A DNA stretch of 64,000 nucleotides from an uncultured Muribaculum sp. (GCA_910589555.1 CAJUTE010000002.1:109712-173711), one strand, 5' to 3'; numbered from the stretch's first letter, positions 35,057 to 44,078 are shown. Notes: a model not told the origin generated them from the letters alone. Translations and numbers: made by a program.

Positions 35057-37879
35057 ATGAAAAAATTCGCAAATCGATTTTTGGCGATGCTATTCGCCGT
35101 CATGCTCGGAGTTCCGGTGGTAGGAGCCCAGCAGCAGATGCCACCTATACCAGTGGATCAGAATGTGAGGATCGGTAAGCTCGACAATGGACTTACCTAC
35201 TATATCCGTCATAATGAGTATCCGAAAGGTCTTGCCGATTTCTATATAGCTCAGAAAGTGGGTGCTATTCAGGAAGAGGACAACCAGCGCGGTCTCGCCC
35301 ATTTCCTGGAGCACATGTGCTTTAACGGAACAAAAAATTTCCCGGGCAACACCTTGATCTCATGGCTTGAATCGGTGGGTGTGAAGTTCGGACATAACCT
35401 CAATGCCTATACTTCGGTCGACGAGACGGTGTATAATATCAGCCAGGTGCCTGTGGCGCGTGAGTCGGTGACCGACAGTTGCCTTCTTATCCTGCATGAC
35501 TGGGCAAACGAGCTCCTTCTTGAGGATAAGGAGATCGACAAGGAGCGTGGAGTGATACATGAGGAATGGCGCAGCCGCAATGTGGGTTCGCAGCGCATAA
35601 TCGAGCAGTTGCTGCCGGTGCTGTATCCTCACGACAAGTATGCTTACCGTATGCCTATCGGCACGATGGAGATCGTCGACAACTTCCCTTATCAGGATCT
35701 TCGCGATTACTATGAAAAATGGTATCGTCCCGACTTGCAGGCGATTCTTGTGGTGGGCGACATAAATGTGGACAGCATCGAAAGCAAGATAAAGACGATG
35801 TTCTCCGACATAGAGATGCCTGAGAATGCCGCCGAGCGCGTCTACTATCCGGTAGCAGACAATGCCGAGACTATTTTCGCTATAGGCAAGGATAAGGAGA
35901 TGCCCAACACAATGGTCAATATTCTCTTCAAGCATGATGCTACTCCTGACTCCGAAAAGACCAATATGGACTATCTTATTGAGGATTACGCCTTGTCGAT
36001 GATTGTGTCGATGCTCAATGAGCGTTATCAGGAGATCGCCTCCAAGCCCGATGCTCCATTTGCTGCCGCTCAAAGCGGATATGGCAATTTCTTGATTTCC
36101 AAGACTAAGGATGCGTTTGAGCTTCTCGGAGTGCCTAAGGGGCATGACGTGATGCCTGCATTTGAGGCTATTTACCGCGAGGCTCTACGTGCGAAGAGGG
36201 GTGGATTTACCGCTTCTGAGTATGACCGTGTGCGTCAGGAGTATCTATCTCGACTTGAAAAGGCTTATAACAACCGCGCCACAACGTCATCCACGGCTCT
36301 TGTCGAAGGTTATGTGCGTCACTTCCTTGACAATGAACCTATTCCCGGCATTGAGAATGAATATCAGATAATGTCGATGCTTGCCAATTCGGTTCCGGTT
36401 GAGGCGTTGAACATGATTACCCGCGAGTTGATGGGCGACAGCAATGTGGTGGTGCTCGGTATGTTCCCTGACAATGCCGAAACCCCTGTGCCCACCAAGG
36501 AGCAGCTTGCTGAGGCAATGAAGCGTGTTGAAGGTGAGAATATCGAAGGCTATGTGGATGCCGTGAAGAGCGAGCCTCTTATCCCGCAGCTTCCTGCGCC
36601 CGGAAAGATTGTGTCGACTTCGACCGACAAGCAGTTTGGAGCTGAGGTGTGGACTCTGTCCAATGGCGTAAAGGTGGTTGTGAAGCCCACTGATTTCAAG
36701 GAGAATGAAGTGTTGTTTGCTGCACGCGCGCTTGGCGGAGTATCGGAATACGGACCGGAATATGATGTGGATCTCCGTTATATGCCTTACGCTATGGGAC
36801 AATCCGGTCTTGGCTCCTACACTGCCAATGACCTTCAGAAATATCTTTCAGGAAAGCAGGCTTCGGTAGACTTCAGTGTGGATTCATACGTGCGTGATGT
36901 CACCGGCTCGTCGGTCACCAAAGACCTGCCTACCCTTATGGAACTTATTTACATGACTTTCACCGATTTTGAAATCAGTGAAGAGGATTATGCATCGGCA
37001 CGCAGCACTTATTCGGGTATCCTGCGTAACAAAGAGAATACTCCGCAATTTGTCTTCTCCAAGAAACTCAGCGAGTTCCTGTATAATTCGCCCCGTTTCT
37101 ATCCTGTTGATGTCAACACCGTTGAGCAAGCCGACCGTGGTCGCATACTTGACATAATCCACACTCAGCTTGCCAATGCAGCCGACTACACATTCTATTT
37201 CGTAGGAAAATTTGAAGTGGATTCATTGCGTCCGTTGGTAGAGCAGTATATAGCCACTCTTCCTGCTAAAGCCGATGCCAAGCGGGAGATCAAATATACC
37301 GGACTCGGACTTAATCTCGGAGCTGCTACCGAGCAAACTTCCACCCCGATGGATGTGCCTCAGACTTATGCCGGCGTGTTCTTGCTCGGTGATATGCCTT
37401 ATTCATCGGCAAATGCCAAGATAGCGTCTATCGCCGGTCAGATCCTCACTGCGCGGTTGCTTGAGAAGGTGCGTGAGGATGAAGGTGCCACTTACTCAAT
37501 TTCGGCGAGCGGATCGCTTTCTCGTATTGGCGAGACTCCGGCAATGTTCCAGAGCGTGTTCCCGATGAAGCCGGAGATGAAGGACAAGGTGCTGGCTATT
37601 GTAGCTGATGAGTTTGACGCGATGGCAAAGGAGGTGAAGCCAGAGGAGCTTGCCAAGGTGAAGGAGTTCATGGTTAAAAACGCTACCCGCAATCTTAAGG
37701 AGAACGGAAGCTGGCTCAGCGCCATGAAGAGCTATCAACTTAAACCTGTCGACGGATTCTCCAACGCTATCGAGGAGATCAATGCCATCACGGCTGACGA
37801 TGTGACCCGGTTCATGGGTGAGCTTCTGAAGCAGAACAATTACAGAGTGTTTGTCATGGATCCCGAAGAGAAGAAATAA
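35057..37879 (+). CDS. M16-family (insulinase/pitrilysin-like) zinc peptidase
   Basis: 940 residues with a signal peptide ending near GAQ, so it is periplasmic or secreted. The N-terminal M16 domain has the inverted zinc motif HFLEH (His82, Glu85, His86) in AHFLEHMCFNGTKNFPGN and the third ligand region ERGVIHEEWRSR. The second, inactive M16 half begins around residue 530 (VWTLSNGVKVVVKPTDFKENEVLF). M16 enzymes enclose and degrade short peptides. The length is typical of the two-domain 100-kDa bacterial forms. It is a single-gene unit with its own promoter and terminator. It is unlinked to the SusCD protease locus but might act on similar peptides. Confidence 0.93.
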   Translation: MKKFANRFLAMLFAVMLGVPVVGAQQQMPPIPVDQNVRIGKLDNGLTYYIRHNEYPKGLADFYIAQKVGAIQEEDNQRGLAHFLEHMCFNGTKNFPGNTLISWLESVGVKFGHNLNAYTSVDETVYNISQVPVARESVTDSCLLILHDWANELLLEDKEIDKERGVIHEEWRSRNVGSQRIIEQLLPVLYPHDKYAYRMPIGTMEIVDNFPYQDLRDYYEKWYRPDLQAILVVGDINVDSIESKIKTMFSDIEMPENAAERVYYPVADNAETIFAIGKDKEMPNTMVNILFKHDATPDSEKTNMDYLIEDYALSMIVSMLNERYQEIASKPDAPFAAAQSGYGNFLISKTKDAFELLGVPKGHDVMPAFEAIYREALRAKRGGFTASEYDRVRQEYLSRLEKAYNNRATTSSTALVEGYVRHFLDNEPIPGIENEYQIMSMLANSVPVEALNMITRELMGDSNVVVLGMFPDNAETPVPTKEQLAEAMKRVEGENIEGYVDAVKSEPLIPQLPAPGKIVSTSTDKQFGAEVWTLSNGVKVVVKPTDFKENEVLFAARALGGVSEYGPEYDVDLRYMPYAMGQSGLGSYTANDLQKYLSGKQASVDFSVDSYVRDVTGSSVTKDLPTLMELIYMTFTDFEISEEDYASARSTYSGILRNKENTPQFVFSKKLSEFLYNSPRFYPVDVNTVEQADRGRILDIIHTQLANAADYTFYFVGKFEVDSLRPLVEQYIATLPAKADAKREIKYTGLGLNLGAATEQTSTPMDVPQTYAGVFLLGDMPYSSANAKIASIAGQILTARLLEKVREDEGATYSISASGSLSRIGETPAMFQSVFPMKPEMKDKVLAIVADEFDAMAKEVKPEELAKVKEFMVKNATRNLKENGSWLSAMKSYQLKPVDGFSNAIEEINAITADDVTRFMGELLKQNNYRVFVMDPEEKK

Positions 37880-37912
37880 TAGGGAGCGAGATAAACGATA
37901 ACTTTATGCAAT

Positions 37913-37949
37913 GGGGTGTGCCGGTCGTTGGCATGCCCTATTTTTTTTT
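37913..37949 (+). terminator. Terminator of the M16 peptidase gene
   Basis: GGGTGTGCC (37914-37922) pairs with GGCATGCCC (37930-37938), with two G-U pairs, followed by TA and a run of nine T. Confidence 0.8.
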
Positions 37950-37981
37950 GTATCCGGCAGTGATAAAATATTTCCTTGATA

Positions 37982-38014
37982 TTGAGTGAATTTACCGAAA
38001 TTTATGTATTTTTG
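37982..38014 (+). promoter_or_regulatory. Promoter for the CE8-like gene
   Basis: TATTTTTG at 38007-38014 fits the -7 element; the TTG at 37982-37984 is 22 bases upstream, slightly long. The leader to the ATG at 38083 is about 60 bases and A/T-rich. Confidence 0.5.
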
Positions 38015-38082
38015 TGCAAATAAATCTTAATACCAGCTGAATTGATAAATTGAGTAATTAACCATAAATCTAAAATTCAATT

Positions 38083-40887
38083 ATGCGAAAAATTTTTACA
38101 ACTACGCTCATGCTGATGGTCATGCTGTTTACAAGCGTGTCGTCGCGTGCAGCAGAGGCTGATGGCGGTCATGTGACCACTGTCCGCTCCTGGGATTTCA
38201 CTCAGGGCAAAAATCACGCAAGTGAAGTGACTGACTGCGAGTATTGGAGCGCGTCAAGCAAGGGTCGCTACGGACTTGCCAAGGCTCTTGAAAATCAGGA
38301 GCTGCCTTCTAATAACGGTGGTGCGTTGACCGGTCTTGAAGGTGTGTATTTCACGATTTCTTCAGGCGCTGTTTACGGTATATCCCAGAATTTCTGCCTT
38401 CAGAATGGCAAGATGACAGTACGCATCCCCGGTTGCGGACGAAATGATGAGATCATACTCGATTTTGCGGGTGCGGGCGCTGATGCGACTGTAACATCCG
38501 AAAATTTAACTGACGCTACTCTTACTATGCCTAAAAGCGTAAGTAAGCAGTGTGACGATTCGAAAGTGTCAACCCGCGTTAAAGAGGATGGCGAAGTTGT
38601 GCTTGAAATGAGCTGCGGCAAGGGTTTCCGTCTTTATGGCATCACTGTCAATCCATACATTCCTAAAGAACGTCATTTCACCGACTTTAAGATCGACTTC
38701 ACTTCCGATCCTTATACCGTGGTGGTTCCCGCCGATGGTGTGCTTCCTGACGGTGTTACCGTGACCGGAACATGGCATGACGCGCAGCATGGCTACAACT
38801 CATCGACAGTGGTCGTTCCTGTGGATGGAGCAGTCAAGATCACTCTTGGCAATTGCACATACAACGGACATGGTGCCACGATTAAAAACGGCGATGCCGT
38901 GCTTGCCGAACTTCCTTGCTCGGGTGATTGCAAAGGCGTTACCACCTGGACATATAACAGCGATGATGCTGCGGTGCTTACCATAATCACTCCCTCTTAT
39001 TGCCCGTCACTGTCGGTTGAGGCTTGTGACCTTATTCCCGATGTAGAGGTTTCTTACTTCAATACCGACGGAAGCCTTATCGGCAAGGATGTGATTCCCG
39101 GTGGAACCGCGCTCACATATAAATATGGTGTGAACGACGTTACAGTTCCTGAAGGTCAGGCTTTCCGCGGATGGTTTGCATCGACCAAGTCGACTGCCGT
39201 GAAGGTTGCCGAGGGCACATCATTGCAGAACAATACGGATCTTTACGCCCGTGCTACAAAGATTGAAGAGCCGACCTCGACATCACGATTCGTATATGAC
39301 CTCACTAAGCCTTATTTCTATGTAGAGGATCATGAGGCTATTGAGATAGAGGGTAACTATTATAATAATCACGGTTGGGTGATAAAGAATGGCGGTACTG
39401 TGAAGGTGAAAGTTGCCGGCAAGAGCTACATTACTGTAGGTTGCTGCGCTTATTCGGCTGAATCTACTGCTGTTGTAACTGACGAGGCAGGCAAGACGGT
39501 GGCTGAGTTCCCGGTGAAAGCCGAAAGCGACGGTGCCGAGCAGACATTCCAGTATGACGGCAATGCCGGATGGTTGACTATCACTTTCCCCAAGGGCTCT
39601 TATACCCACAGCGTGACTGTTGACAATGTGGTTGACTTTGTGTCATTCAACGAAGCTACAGGTTATTATGAAATTCCTGCCGGCGATGTGTCGAGCTTCC
39701 TTCTTGCCTTGAAGGCTGCCGCAGCACAGGATGGCGCGAAGATTTTCTTGCCCAACGGAACTTATGACCTTGGCACTGCAACCCTGACCACTATCGCCGG
39801 AAAGAATATCTCAATCATCGGAGAGTCGACAAAGGGTACTGTGATATTGAATTATCCTCCTCTAGATGCTGAGGGCATCAGTGTTACAGCCACGCTTTTG
39901 AACCGCTCACAGGATCTTTATCTGCAAGACCTCACGCTGCGCAACGCTATGCCGTTTGATGGCAAGGCTGCCGCCGGTCGCGCCGTTACTCTTGAGGATC
40001 GCGGAGGCAACACTATCTGCAAGAACGTGAGCCTGGAGTCTTATCAGGATACTTACTATAGCCACAACAGCAATTCTTACTTCTATTTTGAGGATGGCGA
40101 GATTCATGGTGTGGTTGACTACGTGTGTGGCGGTGGCGATGTTTATTTCAACCGCGTTAAGTTTGTCAACGAAGCTGTGAAGAATACCACTATCGCTGCT
40201 CCTAACAATGCGAAGAAATATGGTTATGTGATGAACAATTGCACCATCGAGACTCTTTGCTCTCAGTTCAATTTCGGACGTTCATGGGGCGCATATTCAG
40301 GTCTTGCATGGCTCAACACCACAATTAATCAGCCATCCAAGATCGCTTCTTCCCGCTTTACAATCGCAGGTATGAATTGCGCCGCTGATAAGTTTGTGGA
40401 ATATAACACTATGGATGCTTCCGGCAATGTGATTTCTCCTGCATCAAGCGTGAAGAATTTCACCCATGCCTCAGGCAACAAGGAGTATGAGACTATCCTC
40501 ACCGCCGAACAGGCTGCCGAGTATGCTATCGACAAGGTGTTCCCTGACTGGAAGCCGGAAGAGATTGCCGCTCAGTCGCTCTACCAGGAGAATGAAGAGC
40601 TTGCAGGTAATGTCTATCTCGTTGATGGAAAGATTTATGCAGGCTCTCTGCCCGAAGGAACCGGCATTAAGGTGCGTAAGGCAAATGCCCGTGGCGGTTT
40701 CGGTCCGGAGGTGACTGTTGACTACTCAGCCGGCATCGATGACGTGACCGTGAACGCCGGAAGTGTAGTCAGCACAGAATACTACAACCTCCAGGGTGTG
40801 CGTGTCGATGCATTATACGAAGGTGTGGTTGTTAAGGTCGACACTCTTGACAATGGAAAGAAAATTGCCGCAAAGGTGATCAAATAG
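38083..40887 (+). CDS. Multidomain secreted pectinesterase-like protein (CE8) with C-terminal sorting tail
   Basis: 934 residues, signal peptide ending near SRA. Residues about 20-520 hold beta-sandwich-like segments, including an InlB/Listeria-Bacteroides-like repeat (FNTDGSLIGKDVIPGGTAL then FRGWFAS). A right-handed beta-helix at about 530-830 has pectin methylesterase landmarks: Gln655-Asp656 in SYQDTYY, Asp679 in VVDYVCGGGD and Arg733 in FGRSWG. Where typical enzymes have GQAVAL the sequence is GRAVTL (Arg633), so one oxyanion-hole Gln is changed. The end (YYNLQGVRVDALYEGVVVKV) resembles the T9SS-type tails of this order. Probable role: de-esterifying pectin or a related uronic polysaccharide outside the cell. 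It is a single-gene unit. Confidence 0.85.
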   Translation: MRKIFTTTLMLMVMLFTSVSSRAAEADGGHVTTVRSWDFTQGKNHASEVTDCEYWSASSKGRYGLAKALENQELPSNNGGALTGLEGVYFTISSGAVYGISQNFCLQNGKMTVRIPGCGRNDEIILDFAGAGADATVTSENLTDATLTMPKSVSKQCDDSKVSTRVKEDGEVVLEMSCGKGFRLYGITVNPYIPKERHFTDFKIDFTSDPYTVVVPADGVLPDGVTVTGTWHDAQHGYNSSTVVVPVDGAVKITLGNCTYNGHGATIKNGDAVLAELPCSGDCKGVTTWTYNSDDAAVLTIITPSYCPSLSVEACDLIPDVEVSYFNTDGSLIGKDVIPGGTALTYKYGVNDVTVPEGQAFRGWFASTKSTAVKVAEGTSLQNNTDLYARATKIEEPTSTSRFVYDLTKPYFYVEDHEAIEIEGNYYNNHGWVIKNGGTVKVKVAGKSYITVGCCAYSAESTAVVTDEAGKTVAEFPVKAESDGAEQTFQYDGNAGWLTITFPKGSYTHSVTVDNVVDFVSFNEATGYYEIPAGDVSSFLLALKAAAAQDGAKIFLPNGTYDLGTATLTTIAGKNISIIGESTKGTVILNYPPLDAEGISVTATLLNRSQDLYLQDLTLRNAMPFDGKAAAGRAVTLEDRGGNTICKNVSLESYQDTYYSHNSNSYFYFEDGEIHGVVDYVCGGGDVYFNRVKFVNEAVKNTTIAAPNNAKKYGYVMNNCTIETLCSQFNFGRSWGAYSGLAWLNTTINQPSKIASSRFTIAGMNCAADKFVEYNTMDASGNVISPASSVKNFTHASGNKEYETILTAEQAAEYAIDKVFPDWKPEEIAAQSLYQENEELAGNVYLVDGKIYAGSLPEGTGIKVRKANARGGFGPEVTVDYSAGIDDVTVNAGSVVSTEYYNLQGVRVDALYEGVVVKVDTLDNGKKIAAKVIK

Positions 40888-40912
40888 GCCGATTTTCCTG
40901 AAAAATCATGTC

Positions 40913-40949
40913 GTGGGGCTGCGTCATAATGTCGCGGTCCCGCTCTTTT
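40913..40949 (+). terminator. Terminator of the CE8-like gene
   Basis: GTGGGGCTGCG (40913-40923) can pair with CGCGGTCCCGC (40933-40943) using three G-U pairs, followed by TCTTTTG. Confidence 0.55.
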
Positions 40950-40954
40950 GTGTC

Positions 40955-40999
40955 TAATTAGACCAATTAGGCTAATTAGACTAATAAGACTGATTAGGC
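40955..40999. repeat. Five tandem copies of a 9-bp repeat
   Basis: The units are TAATTAGAC, CAATTAGGC, TAATTAGAC, TAATAAGAC and TGATTAGGC. It is the same 9-mer, on the opposite strand, as the four units in the terminator at 9342-9377. It sits between the CE8 terminator and the rplM promoter. Confidence 0.85.
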
Positions 41000-41044
41000 T
41001 GGTGTCTTTCTGATGAAAAGTGAAAGAAAAAAAATCGGAAGTGC

Positions 41045-41075
41045 TTGTGTGAATGGATAAAAAGTCGTACCTTTG
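41045..41075 (+). promoter_or_regulatory. Promoter for the rplM-rpsI operon
   Basis: TTG at 41045-41047, 20 bases, TACCTTTG at 41068-41075. Expected start near 41082, giving a leader of about 100 bases before rplM. Confidence 0.75.
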
Positions 41076-41119
41076 CACACCGATTATGTCCAAATTAATG
41101 AACTGACTAACCTTAGATT

Positions 41120-41197
41120 ATGCTTTTGGCCGAGCACAGTCTTGAGAAGTGGTCATTTAGTAAACTATTAATCAAACATTTAACGTGGATACTTTAA
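41120..41197 (+). CDS. Possible 25-residue leader ORF overlapping the rplM start
   Basis: ATG 41120 opens a 25-codon frame (starts MLLAEHSLEKW, ends KHLTWIL) whose TAA at 41195-41197 lies over codons 4-5 of rplM. Translation ending there would bring ribosomes to the GTG start of rplM. It could equally be chance; there is no protein-family support. Confidence 0.25.
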   Translation: MLLAEHSLEKWSFSKLLIKHLTWIL

Positions 41198-41664
41198 GTT
41201 ACAAAACTCTTACTCCCAACGAGCAGCACTGCAACCGTGAGTGGTTGGTAATCGACGCTGCCGATCAGCCTCTGGGTCGTCTTTGCTCAGTAGTAGCATA
41301 CATCCTTAGAGGCAAGAACAAGCCCACCTACAGCCCGTTTGTAGAATGTGGTGACAATGTAATCATCATCAATGCCGACAAGGTGCGCCTTACCGGCAAG
41401 AAGTGGTTTGACCGCGAATATCTTTCTTACACCGGCTATCCCGGCGGACAGCGTGTCGCTACTCCCGAGATCATGATGAAGAAGTCATTCAACAAGCATC
41501 TTAAGCCCGGTTACCATCCTTTGTTCATCAAGGTGGTTAAAGGAATGCTTCCCAAGAACCGTCTTGGCCGTCGCATCATCGAGAATATGCATGTATATAA
41601 CGGATCAGAGCATCCCCATGCCGCTCAGAATCCTAAAGTAATTGACATCAACAAAATTAAATAA
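41185..41664 (+). CDS. rplM: 50S ribosomal protein L13
   Basis: 159 residues. The start is GTG at 41185, because the residues that follow (DTLSYKTLTPNEQHCNREW) match the Bacteroidetes L13 N-terminus as I know it (MDTLSYKT) and no in-frame ATG lies upstream. L13 signatures: VIDAADQPLGRLCSVVAYILRGK, VIIINADKVRLTGKKW, YTGYPGGQR and VKGMLPKNRLGRRIIENMHVY. It is an early-assembly protein of the large ribosomal subunit. It is followed by rpsI after 5 bases, the usual L13-S9 pair. A short leader frame overlaps its start. Confidence 0.97.
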   Translation: MDTLSYKTLTPNEQHCNREWLVIDAADQPLGRLCSVVAYILRGKNKPTYSPFVECGDNVIIINADKVRLTGKKWFDREYLSYTGYPGGQRVATPEIMMKKSFNKHLKPGYHPLFIKVVKGMLPKNRLGRRIIENMHVYNGSEHPHAAQNPKVIDINKIK

Positions 41665-41669
41665 GCAGT

Positions 41670-42056
41670 ATGGAACAGGTAAATGCAGTTGGCCGTCGTA
41701 AGGCAGCAGTCGCTCGTGTAATCGTAGGCGAGGGCACCGGCGTTATCACCATCAACAAACGCCCCTTGGAAGTATATTTCCCCTCTTCCATCCTTCAATA
41801 CATAGTAAAACAGCCTCTTAACACTCTTGATGCAGTGTCAAAGTATGACATCCGCGTTAATCTTGACGGAGGCGGTTATAAAGGACAGGCTGAAGCTCTT
41901 CGTCTTGCCATCGCCCGCGCATTGGTAAAGATCAACCCCGAAGACAAGCACGCTCTTCGTGTTGAAGGCTTCATGACTCGTGACCCCCGTAGCGTTGAAC
42001 GTAAGAAACCGGGTCGTCCGAAAGCTCGTAAGCGTTTCCAATTCTCAAAGCGTTAA
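41670..42056 (+). CDS. rpsI: 30S ribosomal protein S9
   Basis: 128 residues, full length. The N-terminus VNAVGRRKAAVARVIVGEG, the middle GGGYKGQAEALRLAIARALV and the basic C-terminal tail KKPGRPKARKRFQFSKR, which reaches toward the P-site tRNA, are the S9 hallmarks. It is cotranscribed with rplM. The gap to rpsB is 133 bases and holds hairpins rather than a clear terminator, so transcription may continue. Confidence 0.97.
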   Translation: MEQVNAVGRRKAAVARVIVGEGTGVITINKRPLEVYFPSSILQYIVKQPLNTLDAVSKYDIRVNLDGGGYKGQAEALRLAIARALVKINPEDKHALRVEGFMTRDPRSVERKKPGRPKARKRFQFSKR

Positions 42057-42069
42057 TATCCCGTATGCT

Positions 42070-42152
42070 ATCATCCTTCGGGATGGTCATAATCGATATA
42101 TCGTGTTTAGTATCTAAATCCGTGAGATGGACACGTTCCCTACCTGCGGATT
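42070..42152 (+). promoter_or_regulatory. Candidate structured leader before rpsB
   Basis: Two hairpins lie in the rpsI-rpsB gap. ATCATCC (42070-42076) pairs with GGATGGT (42081-42087) around a TTCG tetraloop, and AATCCG (42117-42122) pairs with CGGATT (42147-42152). Neither is followed by a T-run. They could form an S2-responsive leader or processing site; this is inference from position alone. Confidence 0.4.
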
Positions 42153-42189
42153 GTAAAAATCAGAAGAACGTAAACAACTTTTTAAAACA

Positions 42190-43017
42190 ATGTCAACACC
42201 TAAATTTGACCAATTATTAGAAGCAGGTTGCCATTTCGGTCACCTTAAAAGGAAATGGAATCCTGCCATGGCTCCTTACATTTTCATGGAGCGCAACGGT
42301 ATCCACATCATAGACCTCTATAAGACTGCCGCTAAAGTTGAAGAGGCTGCAGCAGCTCTTAAGAGCATCGCAAAATCAGGCAAAAAAGTTCTTTTTGTCG
42401 CTACTAAGAAGCAGGCTAAGCAAGTTATCGCTGACAAGGCATCTTCAGTTAATATGCCTTACGTGATCGAACGCTGGCCGGGTGGTATGCTTACCAACTT
42501 CCCCACTATCCGCAAGGCAGTGAAGAAGATGGCAGCTATCGACAAGATGACTAAGGACGGTACTTTTGACAACCTTTCAAAGCGTGAGAAACTTCAGATT
42601 TCTCGTCAGCGCGCAAAACTCGAGAAGAACCTCGGTTCTATCGCTGACCTCAGCCGCCTTCCGTCAGCACTTTTCGTAGTTGACGTTTTGAAGGAGCGTA
42701 TCGCCGTAGCTGAGGCTAACCGCCTTGGTATCCCTGTGTTCGCAATGGTCGACACTAACTCTGATCCTACTAACATCGACTTCGTTATCCCTGCAAACGA
42801 TGACGCTTCAAAGTCTATCGAACTCATCCTTGACACTGTAGTTTCTGCTATGGCTGAAGGTCTTGAGGAACGTAAGGCTGAAAAGGTTGACGCTCCTGCT
42901 GATAACGATGAAGAGGCTCCCGCTCACCGTGGCGGCCGTCGTCGCGTTCGCCGCAACGATGAGGCATCTGAAGCTCCCGCAGCCGAGGCTCCCGCTGAAG
43001 AAGTGAAAGAGGACTAA
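42190..43017 (+). CDS. rpsB: 30S ribosomal protein S2
   Basis: 275 residues. FDQLLEAGCHFGHLKRKWNPAMAPYIF, VATKKQAKQVI, RWPGGMLTNFPTIRKAVKKM and AVAEANRLGIPVFAMVDTNSDP are S2 signatures. The C-terminus carries an extension of about 45 residues rich in Glu, Ala and Arg (APAHRGGRRRVRRNDEASEA), common in Bacteroidetes S2. S2 joins the 30S subunit late and is needed for binding S1. It is followed 32 bases later by tsf, the near-universal order. Confidence 0.97.
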   Translation: MSTPKFDQLLEAGCHFGHLKRKWNPAMAPYIFMERNGIHIIDLYKTAAKVEEAAAALKSIAKSGKKVLFVATKKQAKQVIADKASSVNMPYVIERWPGGMLTNFPTIRKAVKKMAAIDKMTKDGTFDNLSKREKLQISRQRAKLEKNLGSIADLSRLPSALFVVDVLKERIAVAEANRLGIPVFAMVDTNSDPTNIDFVIPANDDASKSIELILDTVVSAMAEGLEERKAEKVDAPADNDEEAPAHRGGRRRVRRNDEASEAPAAEAPAEEVKED

Positions 43018-43049
43018 TATTATTAATTGAATAAAAAATTACAACCGAT

Positions 43050-44042
43050 ATGGCAGTAACAATGGCAGAAATCAGCAAGCTCCGCGCTCTTACAAGCGCC
43101 GGCTTGATGGACTGCAAAAAAGCTCTCGCCGAAGCTAACGGCGATATGGACGCTGCTGTTGAGATCCTCCGCAAGAAGGGTCAGGCAGTTGCAGCCAAGC
43201 GTGAAGACCGCGAAGCATCGGAAGGTTGCGTACTTTCAAAGAACGAAGGCGATTTCGCTGCTATCGTAGCTTTGAAGTGTGAAACTGACTTCGTTGCTAA
43301 GAATGCCGGTTTCGTGGCTCTTACCCAGAAGATTCTTGACGCAGCCGTAGCTGCAAAAGCTAAGTCTATGGACGACGTTAAGGCTCTTGTTATCGACGGT
43401 CAGACTGTAGAGGCTCTTATCGTTGAAGAAGTGGGCAAGACCGGTGAGAAGATGGAACTTGGCGCATACGAGTGCATCGAAGCTCCTTCTACCACCTCCT
43501 ACAATCACCTTGGCAACAAGCTTGCTACTATCGCAGGTTTCAACCAGGAGAATGTTGACTATCAGGTAGGCCGCGACGTGGCTATGCAGGTAGCTTCAAT
43601 GAATCCGGTTGCCGTTGACCGTAACAGCGTTCCTCAGTCAGTTATTGACTCTGAGTACAATGTTGCAGTTGACAAGACCAAAGAGGAGCAAGTTAAGAAA
43701 GCTGTAGAGGCTGCTCTTAAGAAAGCCGGTATCAATCCTAACCTGGTTGACAGCGAAGCTCACATCGAGTCAAACATCAACAAGGGCTGGCTCACTGAAG
43801 AGGAGGCTGACAAGGCTCGCAAGATTGCAAAGGAAACCGCTGAGGCTAAGGCTGCAAATCTTCCCGCTCAGATGATCGAGAACATCGCTCAAGGTCGTCT
43901 TAACAAGTTCTTCAAGGAATCTTGCTTGATGGAGCAGGAATTCGTTAAGGAACCTGATTTGACTATCGAGAAGTATCTCGAAAAAGCATCTAACGGTTTG
44001 ACAGTAGTTGCATTCAAGCGTGTAAACTTGAATCAGGACTAA
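43050..44042 (+). CDS. tsf: Translation elongation factor Ts
   Basis: 330 residues. The N-terminal UBA-like domain (MAEISKLRALTSAGLMDCKKALAEANGDMDAAVEILRKKG) and KCETDFVAKNAGFVALT are the two EF-Ts signatures. It is the nucleotide exchange factor that recycles EF-Tu. The dimerisation region is the long Bacteroidetes form. Its strong terminator at 44079 ends the rplM-rpsI-rpsB-tsf block. Confidence 0.97.
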   Translation: MAVTMAEISKLRALTSAGLMDCKKALAEANGDMDAAVEILRKKGQAVAAKREDREASEGCVLSKNEGDFAAIVALKCETDFVAKNAGFVALTQKILDAAVAAKAKSMDDVKALVIDGQTVEALIVEEVGKTGEKMELGAYECIEAPSTTSYNHLGNKLATIAGFNQENVDYQVGRDVAMQVASMNPVAVDRNSVPQSVIDSEYNVAVDKTKEEQVKKAVEAALKKAGINPNLVDSEAHIESNINKGWLTEEEADKARKIAKETAEAKAANLPAQMIENIAQGRLNKFFKESCLMEQEFVKEPDLTIEKYLEKASNGLTVVAFKRVNLNQD

Positions 44043-44078
44043 TCTCCACACCTTAGAAGTCATAACTTTTATAATAGG

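Noticed and set aside
34690..35178. 162-codon plus frame spanning the dnaA terminator and the M16 start
   Set aside because: It begins inside a terminator hairpin, crosses a promoter and overlaps the M16 signal peptide out of frame.
40955..40999. CRISPR-like array
   Set aside because: Units are 9 bp with no spacers and no cas genes are nearby.
42066..42219. Open frame through the rpsI-rpsB gap into rpsB
   Set aside because: It overlaps rpsB out of frame by about 30 bases, has no family-like content, and the gap is better explained by RNA structure.
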